Both the position numbers and the translations under genes were made by a program. Positions 1 to 5,578 of a DNA stretch of 5,578 nucleotides are shown piece after piece. The stretch's first letter is position 1; each line of letters starts with the position of its first letter. Source of the DNA: Bacteroidota bacterium (GTDB taxonomy: Bacteria > Bacteroidota > Bacteroidia > Flavobacteriales > Flavobacteriaceae); contig JADWMI010000101.1 of the NCBI GenBank assembly GCA_015767395.1, positions 1-5,578 of the forward strand, in the 5' to 3' direction. Under the pieces are notes generated by a model. That model did no database searches. It worked only from the letters and a program-made list of their open reading frames with translations, and was not told the DNA's origin.

Positions 1-1510
1 GTTGATGAAAATTCAATCCAAGCCCCAAATATAAAGCCCCTCCATCAAAATGATGATAATTAGGTAAATCACGAATTCTATTATTTTCGACTATACATTC
101 TCTGGCTTGTCTAAATTTCACACCAAAATGCGGCGCATCATAAATTTCATTTCCAATGGCTTTATTAGCACAACCTGATAAGGTAACACCTGGCACTTGC
201 GATTTCTGATCCCAAGCAAAATTATGAATGGTTGAATTTTGTACACTATTATTTTCAGGTGTTAAATGAAATGTTTTCTTTTCTAAACCAAGTTTTACAC
301 CGCCACCACCAACATTGTACACTTCGCAATTATCAACCACATTATTGGTTCCCAAAACACGAACTCCCCACTGATTAAAATTTCTTATAATACATTTATT
401 AACTAAAGTATTACTGGAAGTATCATCTATTACAATTCCGTTTTTAAGGCCTGCCTCAATAACTAGGTTTTCCAAAGTAATTCCTGATGCTCCACTTATT
501 GAAAACATATCTCCATTCAAAATAGACAAAGTCAATTTCTTATTTACCCAACCCGTTGGAGGATAGAAATATAGCAACGTATTTTCACGATCAATAAAAT
601 ACTCTCCTTCGGTATTTAATTCTTCTGGGATATTTTCGAAATAAAAATGCGAAACCTTTGTACTACTATCCACTTGACGTCCAGTATCTGAACTAATAGT
701 AAATGAAGAATTAGGTCCATACAACATTTTAATTTCACCATTTGTAATATCAGCAATTTGGTTATATTCCCATTCCCAAGATGAATGTACTACGCCATCC
801 ATCCAAATTTCTTCGGTGGAGGATGTTTTATAAAAACCCCAGGAGTTAACCTTTGTATTTAAACTTTCATCCAATGTAATTTTAATGCCATTTGTTGGAG
901 AGTCTTTAATACCTGTTTCTAGCATATTGTAATAAGAAACAGCACCATTCATTTTTGGCCTTAGATCCATCCATTTACTTGGAAGTATCATTTGACTTTC
1001 TGTCATTATTTCATCTTTGTCTGGCCATCGAGATAAGTCCATTTTTTCTTCATCTAACCACAACATAGAAGGGGTACTAAAATCGTCCGAAAAACCATAA
1101 CCGTGATGATTATTTGTTCCTAAATCAGTAACATCAATACCCAAGGTTGATAAATCGTATACCTTAATATTGTTTGAAATGGAAGGATTTGATAGTGTAA
1201 AACCTGGAGTTACACTTGAAAATTCCTGAAAATTAGTTGCTTCTAAAACGACACCTCCATTTATAAAAACGCCTTCACAACCTGAAATTTTAATCCCATT
1301 ATGCGCTGATGTTAAATTTATTGTGGATGGTATTGCATAGGTGTTTGCTTCCAGTATAATTTCTGTTGTTGAGGCACCACCAATAATATTGTCAATTGCA
1401 TCCAAAAACTGAGCAGTATTTGATACGGTAACAGTTTGCGCATGTAAACCTAACCCAAATAATAGAGCTACACACAAGTAACTAATTTTTAAAAATTTTC
1501 CATTCAACAT
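1..1510 (-). CDS. Secreted right-handed parallel beta-helix protein, GH141-like (C-terminus cut by window edge)
   Basis: The frame is open for 503 codons from ATG at 1508-1510 to the window edge, so the 3' end is missing. An in-frame TGA at 1514-1516 fixes the start. Residues 1-25 form a signal peptide: basic Lys5 and Lys8, a hydrophobic core at 9-22, then probable cleavage after LHA before Gln25, so the product is exported. Residues 146-164 carry a LWLDEEKM..SRWPD segment, and 303-318 a EYFIDREN..LYFYPP segment, both usual before the helix in this protein class. From about 340 to 495 there are degenerate coils of 20-26 residues, several with an N-x-[IV] core. The last coil has FDGGALY (488-494, Asp489), resembling the DxGAIY motif of GH141-like beta-helix enzymes. 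GH141 includes an alpha-L-fucosidase, which suits the deoxysugar neighbours. A polysaccharide lyase or another beta-helix glycosidase is also possible. The fold is well supported; the substrate is a guess. A C-terminal secretion domain could lie beyond the window. Confidence 0.85.
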   Translation of the reverse strand, partial: MLNGKFLKISYLCVALLFGLGLHAQTVTVSNTAQFLDAIDNIIGGASTTEIILEANTYAIPSTINLTSAHNGIKISGCEGVFINGGVVLEATNFQEFSSVTPGFTLSNPSISNNIKVYDLSTLGIDVTDLGTNNHHGYGFSDDFSTPSMLWLDEEKMDLSRWPDKDEIMTESQMILPSKWMDLRPKMNGAVSYYNMLETGIKDSPTNGIKITLDESLNTKVNSWGFYKTSSTEEIWMDGVVHSSWEWEYNQIADITNGEIKMLYGPNSSFTISSDTGRQVDSSTKVSHFYFENIPEELNTEGEYFIDRENTLLYFYPPTGWVNKKLTLSILNGDMFSISGASGITLENLVIEAGLKNGIVIDDTSSNTLVNKCIIRNFNQWGVRVLGTNNVVDNCEVYNVGGGGVKLGLEKKTFHLTPENNSVQNSTIHNFAWDQKSQVPGVTLSGCANKAIGNEIYDAPHFGVKFRQARECIVENNRIRDLPNYHHFDGGALYLGLGLNFHQ

Positions 1511-1558
1511 AATTCAATAATTAGTTTTTCTTTATGTAATTAAAATCTTGAGGATGCC

Positions 1559-1572
1559 TGAAATGTGAAATG
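1559..1572. repeat. Tandem heptamer TGAAATG x2 in the intergenic gap
   Basis: Two adjacent copies of TGAAATG lie in the 72-base gap between the permease stop and the beta-helix start. They are flanked by the pentamer GATGC at 1553-1557 and again at 1575-1579. The gap shows no convincing terminator hairpin and no Bacteroidota promoter (TTG, about 19 bases, TAnnTTTG) on the minus strand. The repeat may be chance or a regulatory site; nothing in the sequence decides. Confidence 0.4.
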
Positions 1573-1582
1573 ACGATGCTAT

Positions 1583-2590
1583 TTAAATCCCGTTACCAAC
1601 AGAAATCACAACGATACCTACTACCATACAAGCCAGGCCGAAGTATAAATAATTTCTTGCTTTTGGTGAAGCTGTCGCCCATTCTTTGGTGAGTAAACCA
1701 CTCACAATCGCTGTTGCAACACAAGATGTATTAAAAATTGCATATCCAACAGTATTTCCCGCTGCTCCTAATTTAAACGCTGCAAAGGCAAACAATGCCG
1801 AAGCCGCATAATGAAAAACGGCCATTATTGCAATGAGCCCTAAATTTTTAGCAAAATAGGTTGTTTTAAATGTTCCCCAACTCTTTTTCTTAGTAATTTC
1901 AAATGCAAAATAAAATGCCATTACAATACCGCCACTAATAAAAATTGGAAACATAACGGCAACTGCGGTAACCCATTCAGGATTCCCAGCTGCTTGGCAA
2001 GCTTCATGAATAATTGGTCATCCAACCGCATTGGCATAACTAAAACCAGTTGCCAATAAACCTCCAATTACAGCAATTAAAATTCCCGTAACTACCGATC
2101 CTTTATTTCCGTTTTCTCCAGCTTCTTTTTGATCCTTCTCTCTAATTAACCCGGCTTTCCCATTTGCTACAACTCCAATTAACACGACTGCTAATCCAGC
2201 TAAAATGGTTAAAAATGTATTTGTAGGTGGAATTTCATCAACCACAAATGGCAATAATGAACCTACTAAAATTACAGTTCCTATAAACAATGAAAAACCT
2301 AAGGACAATCCTATATGATTGATTGCTTTACCCCACATCATAACACCTATTCCCCATAAAAAACTTGCGGCAGCCATTTTAAAAATCACATCGGTTGGAA
2401 TGGCAGCAACGATATCACCAAATCCATTAATAAGTGTTAACGAGGCAGCAATTGGAACCACAAACATGGTTAACATAAAAAACAAACCCCAAGTATTTTC
2501 AAATTTGAAATCTTTGGTGAATTTTTCTGGTAATGCGTATAAACCTAGCATTAAACCTGCAAATACAGCTAATATTATTCCTTCAATCAT
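1583..2590 (-). pseudogene. RhaT-family (L-rhamnose/H+ symporter-like) permease interrupted by an in-frame TGA
   Basis: The same frame runs from ATG 2588-2590 to TAA 1583-1585, giving 335 codon positions; E. coli RhaT has 344 residues. Codon 191 is TGA (2018-2020). Before it lie 190 residues with six hydrophobic segments (about 3-20, 33-55, 68-88, 94-117, 124-143, 166-188). After it lie 21 codons with no ATG, then Met213 and four more segments (about 206-230, 247-272, 281-300, 313-332), for the ten helices of the drug/metabolite transporter fold. RhaT-like landmarks are FLWGIGVMMWGKAINHIG at 77-94 and P-I-I-H-E-A directly after the stop, matching K-P-M-H-E-A in E. coli RhaT. TAA codons upstream of 2590 fix the start. 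The permease would import L-rhamnose or a similar sugar across the inner membrane. No frameshift or missing segment is visible, so this is a single-base lesion, a sequencing error, or a read-through stop. The family call is firm; the substrate is inferred. Confidence 0.82.
2018..2020 (-). other. In-frame TGA (codon 191) within the permease
   Basis: The minus-strand reading is GTT GGA TGA CCA ATT ATT CAT GAA, and homology to RhaT continues directly across the TGA. E. coli RhaT has Lys before the Pro here. One substitution from CGA or AGA (Arg), or from GGA (Gly), would create the TGA. The base after the stop is C, a context known in bacteria for weak termination. The four terminal stops visible in the window are all TAA and tryptophan is encoded by TGG, so a changed genetic code is unlikely. 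Confidence 0.9.
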
Positions 2591-2629
2591 GATTAAGTTA
2601 TTTTATTATTAGTTTGGTTAATTTATTTA

Positions 2630-3676
2630 TTACCATCCAAATTTAAAGATGGTTGTACTTTTAAATTCTTCTCCTGCTTTTGTTATGGTTTTTGGAGAAT
2701 TTTCAATATTTGGTCCATTTTGATAGCGGTGCGTTTCACAACAGAAACCCTTATATTTTCCGTATTGTTCGCCGTTTTCTCTTTTTATTTCATTTGAAGT
2801 ATATTTTCCAGTGTACAATAACATACAAGGCTCCGTTGATAAAACAGTTAAAGATCTTCCAGACGCAGGGGATTTTATGTTTGCAACTTCTTGCAAATCA
2901 AAATTTGGGTTATCAAAAACATAAAAATGCTCAAAACCTTCTCCCATGGCTTCGTGAACATTACCTATTTTTTTTCCTACTCTTAAATCATCTGCCTTAC
3001 CTTCAACATTCACAATTTCACCAGTTCCTGCACCAGTTTCATCCATTGCCTGTCTTTTTGAAGTATTTACTTGGGCAATATGATCTTCAACAGTTGACGA
3101 AAAACCATTTAGATTGAAATAGGTATGATTTGTTAATGCCAACGGTGTATCCTGATCTGGTGTTGCACTGTAATCAATTTTTAACTCGTTGTTCTCTGTT
3201 AATGTAAATTGCACTGAAACCTCAACGTTTCCAGGATATCCTTCTTCTAAATCTTTACTAGTTAAAGTCATTTTTACAGAAGCCTCCTTGTTGTTCTCAA
3301 CTACTTCAGCACTCCATACCCTTTTATCAAATCCAACAACACCACCATGCAAATTATTATCGCCACAGTTAGCCGCTAATTGATACTCTTTTCCGTTTAA
3401 GGTAAATTTTGCATCTTTAATTTGCGAACAATAACGACCTACAGTACTTCCAAAATAGGGTGAATTTGCTTTGTATTCTTCACCAAAATAACCTTCCAAC
3501 GTATCAAATCCACAGGCAATATTTTCTAATTTTCCTTTTGAATTTGGAACAATTAATGAAGTCACAGTTGCACCATAATTGGTGATTTTAACTTCAATTC
3601 CATTGTTGTTTTTTAATGTATATATGTCAATTTTTTCACCCGAAAGAGTTCCAAAATCAGCTATGTTGGTTTTCAT
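2630..3676 (-). CDS. Aldose 1-epimerase (galactose mutarotase family)
   Basis: The 348-residue product belongs to the GalM family, which interconverts alpha and beta anomers of free sugars in the cytoplasm. Family landmarks in order are ITNYGATVTSL (31-41), YFGSTVGRY (74-82, Arg81), NNLHGG (107-112, His110), LTNHTYFNLNG (181-191, His184 as the likely general acid), and GFCCET (310-315, Glu314 as the likely general base). Length is normal for the family. The start is firm: upstream in-frame codons reach TGA without another ATG, and the next Met is residue 136. Two sites differ from typical GalM. The usual GFDH motif is GFEH (Glu249), and the usual ETQ..PDA after the catalytic Glu is ETHRYQNGPN. 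Both lie on the substrate side, so the sugar may not be galactose or glucose. The permease begins 39 bases downstream with no terminator between, so the two are probably cotranscribed. The fold and both catalytic residues are clear; the substrate is inferred from the neighbours. Confidence 0.93.
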   Translation of the reverse strand: MKTNIADFGTLSGEKIDIYTLKNNNGIEVKITNYGATVTSLIVPNSKGKLENIACGFDTLEGYFGEEYKANSPYFGSTVGRYCSQIKDAKFTLNGKEYQLAANCGDNNLHGGVVGFDKRVWSAEVVENNKEASVKMTLTSKDLEEGYPGNVEVSVQFTLTENNELKIDYSATPDQDTPLALTNHTYFNLNGFSSTVEDHIAQVNTSKRQAMDETGAGTGEIVNVEGKADDLRVGKKIGNVHEAMGEGFEHFYVFDNPNFDLQEVANIKSPASGRSLTVLSTEPCMLLYTGKYTSNEIKRENGEQYGKYKGFCCETHRYQNGPNIENSPKTITKAGEEFKSTTIFKFGW

Positions 3677-3796
3677 GTGTTTATATTTATTGTTTTTTAA
3701 TGGTCACATGCTGTTCGCTATTAATCATTCCCTTAGGTAAGAAAGAGTTTAACATGCTCGTTTCATAATATTAACTATTTGGTTTGCATATTATTT
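3677..3796 (-). other. 120-base intergenic gap upstream of the epimerase gene
   Basis: This is the longest non-coding stretch in the window and the most likely place for an internal promoter on the minus strand. I see no match to the Bacteroidota promoter TTG/TAnnTTTG. It holds a weak AT-only inverted repeat (ATAATAT 3765-3771 with ATATTAT 3788-3794) just after the enolase-superfamily stop, an imperfect stem (GAAAGAG 3741-3747 with CTCGTTTC 3757-3764), and ACATGCT twice (3706-3712 and 3752-3758). None is strong enough to call as a terminator or operator. Confidence 0.3.
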
Positions 3797-4888
3797 TTAT
3801 TGCTCGTATTGGCTCAATTTCCCCCAGTCAAAAACAACCCCTGTCCCTGGCTCATTAGAAGCTACGGCCCTAAAGTTTTCAACTACCAAAGGTCTGGTTG
3901 TATATTCATCTATGGGAAAACTATGCACTTCTAACCACCCAGCATTTGGTTGTGATGATACCAAACTCACATGCAATTCTTGCATACCGTGAGAGCATAC
4001 AGGTATGTTATTTTCCTGAGATAGTTTTGCTGCTTTTAACCAGCCACTTACGCCTCCACAATTGGAAGCGTCAGGTTGGATAAATGATAATTTTGACTGT
4101 TCAAAGGCATACTCAAACTCGTGAATGGTATGTAAATTCTCGCCCATTGCTAAAGGCATACCAGTAGCATCTGCAATTGCTGCATAGCCTTTATAATTAT
4201 CGGGAATGGTTGGTTCTTCAAACCAATAGATATTGTATTGTTTGAATGCATTTGCTGCTTTAATGGCTTTTTCAACACTCATTGAATAATTAGCGTCCAC
4301 CATAAAAGTAACATCCGGTCCAATTAATTCCCGAACTGCTTTAATACGTTCTATATCTTCATTAAGATCTTCACGACCAATTTTAATTTTTACAGCATTA
4401 AAACCGTTCGCCAAATAACCTTTAATATTGTTCAATAATTTTTCTAAAGGAAACATTAAATCAATTCCTCCACAATAGGCTTTACAAGAATTATTGGCTC
4501 CTCCAGCTACTTTCCATAAAGGCTGCTTTAATTTTTTACAACGAATATCCCATAAAGCAATATCCACCGCAGAAATTGCAAAAGAAGCAATACCTCCTCT
4601 ACCTACATAATGAATATGCCATTCTAAAAAATCATAAATTCCTTCAATATCAGTTCCATCTTTCCCAACCAACACATTTGAAAAATCGTGTTCAATCATT
4701 GCTTTGATGGCATGACCTCCTTTACCACCTGTATAAGTGTAACCTGTGCCTTCACTCCCATCTTCCAAGGTAATAGTGGCAGTAACCAGTTCAAAATCAA
4801 AATGGTCTCCATGTTTTGCATCAGACAACACTTCTGGCAAGGGAACTTTAAATAATTTTACGTCTACTTTTGAAATCTTTGTACTCAT
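3797..4888 (-). CDS. Mandelate racemase/muconate lactonizing enzyme family protein, probable acid-sugar dehydratase
   Basis: The 363-residue product is a complete enolase-superfamily enzyme: an N-terminal capping domain (about 1-125) and a barrel (about 130-340). These Mg-dependent enzymes abstract a proton alpha to a carboxylate. Candidate catalytic residues are Lys167 and Lys169 in VKIKIG, metal ligands Asp198 (VDAN), Glu224 (FEEP) and Glu250 (GEN), the Asp273 (QPDASN) and His300 (CSHG) dyad, and Glu320 (GWLE). Each is exactly three positions beyond the known residue of Pseudomonas putida mandelate racemase (164, 166, 195, 221, 247, 270, 297, 317), which places it in that subgroup. That subgroup includes many sugar-acid dehydratases (rhamnonate, fuconate, galactarate), and the neighbouring AldA-like, epimerase and RhaT-like genes favour a sugar acid over mandelate. 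It is shorter than typical rhamnonate or fuconate dehydratases (about 400-440 residues), so the substrate is open. A TAA directly upstream fixes the start; the leader is A-rich with no Shine-Dalgarno motif. Confidence 0.93.
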   Translation of the reverse strand: MSTKISKVDVKLFKVPLPEVLSDAKHGDHFDFELVTATITLEDGSEGTGYTYTGGKGGHAIKAMIEHDFSNVLVGKDGTDIEGIYDFLEWHIHYVGRGGIASFAISAVDIALWDIRCKKLKQPLWKVAGGANNSCKAYCGGIDLMFPLEKLLNNIKGYLANGFNAVKIKIGREDLNEDIERIKAVRELIGPDVTFMVDANYSMSVEKAIKAANAFKQYNIYWFEEPTIPDNYKGYAAIADATGMPLAMGENLHTIHEFEYAFEQSKLSFIQPDASNCGGVSGWLKAAKLSQENNIPVCSHGMQELHVSLVSSQPNAGWLEVHSFPIDEYTTRPLVVENFRAVASNEPGTGVVFDWGKLSQYEQ

Positions 4889-4903
4889 TTATTTTTTGTA
4901 ATA

Positions 4904-4935
4904 AAACACTTGTAGCAGTTTTACCACAAGTGTTT
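4904..4935 (-). terminator. Hairpin with short U-rich tail after the aldehyde dehydrogenase gene
   Basis: A perfect 10-base inverted repeat (AAACACTTGT at 4904-4913, ACAAGTGTTT at 4926-4935) encloses a 12-base loop. In the minus-strand transcript it begins 11 bases after the dehydrogenase TAA, and its second arm runs into TTTTATT, like a modest intrinsic terminator. The next start codon is only 15 bases further on, too little room for a separate promoter. It may therefore act as a partial terminator, an attenuator, or a processing or stabilising hairpin inside an operon transcript. Confidence 0.55.
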
Positions 4936-4945
4936 AATAATAGTA

Positions 4946-5578
4946 TTAACCTTTAAATTTTACATAGAAAGTTTTTTTCTCCATATATTGCTCAAAGCCA
5001 TATTTTCCATCTTCACCACCCGTACCACTTAATTTATAGCCATTATGAAATCCTTGATGTTGTTCTCCATGACCTCTATTCACATAGATTTCACCATACT
5101 CTAATTCATCGTTACATTTCATAATAGTGCTCATATCATTTGTAAAAACCATGGCAGCCAATCCGTATTCACAATCATTTGCATACCCAATTACTTGTTC
5201 AAAAGAATTGAATTTCAAAACTGGTAAAATTGGTCCGAAAGATTCTTCGTGAACAATCGTCATATCTTGCGTTACATCTGTTAAAATAGTTGGTTCAAAC
5301 CAATACCCTTTTTCAAATTCTGCCCCAGCAGGACGTTTACCTCCATGTGCTAAAGTAGCTCCTTCTTTTAATGAAACGGCTACCAAATGCTCCATAGCCT
5401 TTAATTCATTCGCATTCACTTTCGGCCCCATATCAGTATCATCTAACATTGGATCTCCAACTTTAAGTGCAGCTACTTTAGGCATAAATTTTGCCATAAA
5501 AGCATCGTAAATATTTTCGTGAACATATAAACGCTCATTACAAGTACAAACCTGACCACAATTATCAAAACGAGAATG
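4946..5578 (-). CDS. aldA: Aldehyde dehydrogenase, lactaldehyde dehydrogenase (AldA)-like, N-terminus outside window
   Basis: The frame is open from the window edge to TAA 4946-4948, giving the last 210 residues of a protein of about 480. The Met codon at 5495-5497 is internal, because clear family sequence lies upstream of it. The visible part begins in the catalytic loop: [14 protein letters not shown] (6-19), with Cys11 the expected nucleophile, close to the NSGQVCNCAER stretch of E. coli AldA. EESFGP (111-116, Glu112) is the cofactor-ribose motif. Near the end, Glu172 and His178 in GEQHQGFH have the same six-residue spacing as E. coli AldA Glu443 and His449, which contact substrate, and the tail [19 protein letters not shown] also matches AldA. 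AldA oxidises L-lactaldehyde to L-lactate with NAD, a late step in L-rhamnose and L-fucose breakdown, and also acts on glycolaldehyde. The Rossmann part and general-base Glu are not visible. Family certain; AldA-type activity likely; other short-chain hydroxyaldehydes are possible. Confidence 0.9.
   Translation of the reverse strand, partial: HSRFDNCGQVCTCNERLYVHENIYDAFMAKFMPKVAALKVGDPMLDDTDMGPKVNANELKAMEHLVAVSLKEGATLAHGGKRPAGAEFEKGYWFEPTILTDVTQDMTIVHEESFGPILPVLKFNSFEQVIGYANDCEYGLAAMVFTNDMSTIMKCNDELEYGEIYVNRGHGEQHQGFHNGYKLSGTGGEDGKYGFEQYMEKKTFYVKFKG

Noticed and set aside
2018..2020. Selenocysteine at the permease TGA
   Set aside because: No convincing SECIS-like hairpin is visible just downstream, the position is Lys in E. 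coli RhaT, and a redox residue is not expected in a sugar permease.
1583..2590. Genetic code in which TGA means Trp
   Set aside because: Tryptophan is encoded by TGG throughout, only one in-frame TGA occurs, and the homologue has no Trp there.
2319..2612. Open plus-strand frame opposite the permease gene
   Set aside because: It lies antisense to clearly conserved RhaT-like coding sequence and has no recognisable domain; its openness is explained by codon bias on the other strand.
2680..3383. Two plus-strand open frames (2680-3117 and 3189-3383) opposite the epimerase gene
   Set aside because: Both are antisense to the epimerase, and their translations have no domain features.
3706..3758. 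ACATGCT direct repeat, 46 bases apart, as an operator pair
   Set aside because: Seven-base matches at this spacing are expected by chance, and neither copy sits beside a recognisable promoter.
3765..3794. Inverted repeat ATAATAT/ATATTAT as a terminator after the enolase-superfamily gene
   Set aside because: The stem is only seven A-T pairs around a 16-base loop and is not followed by a U-tract in the minus-strand transcript.
3898..4083. Short plus-strand open frame opposite the enolase-superfamily gene
   Set aside because: It is antisense to a complete conserved gene, with no sign of independent coding.
1..5578. Mobile elements, CRISPR, tRNA, rRNA or a defence system
   Set aside because: All but the short gaps is covered by five metabolic genes; no transposase, spaced repeat array, cloverleaf or defence-type domain was seen.

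Overview
The window looks like part of a Bacteroidota chromosome, most likely class Flavobacteriia. The DNA is AT-rich, start codons sit behind A-rich leaders with no Shine-Dalgarno motif, every gene-terminal stop seen is TAA, and one secreted protein has a short signal peptide ending in Ala-Gln. No rRNA, tRNA, CRISPR array, insertion sequence or phage gene was found. I cannot name the species.

All five genes lie on the minus strand, so transcription runs from right to left. In that order they are: the C-terminal 210 residues of an aldehyde dehydrogenase closest to lactaldehyde dehydrogenase AldA (4946-5578, N-terminus outside the window); a 363-residue enolase-superfamily enzyme of the mandelate racemase subgroup, probably an acid-sugar dehydratase (3797-4888); a 348-residue aldose 1-epimerase of the GalM fold (2630-3676); a ten-helix sugar permease of the RhaT family interrupted by one in-frame TGA (1583-2590); and a secreted right-handed beta-helix protein resembling GH141-type glycosidases, whose C-terminus is outside the window (1-1510). 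Gaps are 57, 120, 39 and 72 bases, which suggests one operon or two closely coupled units. A hairpin with a short U-rich tail lies between the first two genes.

The gene set reads as a deoxysugar catabolic cluster, with L-rhamnose or L-fucose the best guesses. The beta-helix enzyme would release the sugar outside the cytoplasm, the permease would import it, the epimerase would interconvert its anomers, the enolase-superfamily enzyme would dehydrate the derived sugar acid, and AldA would oxidise the L-lactaldehyde left after aldol cleavage. The sugar dehydrogenase, lactonase and aldolase this route needs are not in the window, so the pathway is inference. The main anomalies are the nonsense codon in the permease, an epimerase with altered substrate-side residues, and an enolase-superfamily enzyme whose catalytic residues match mandelate racemase at a constant offset although its neighbours point to sugar acids.
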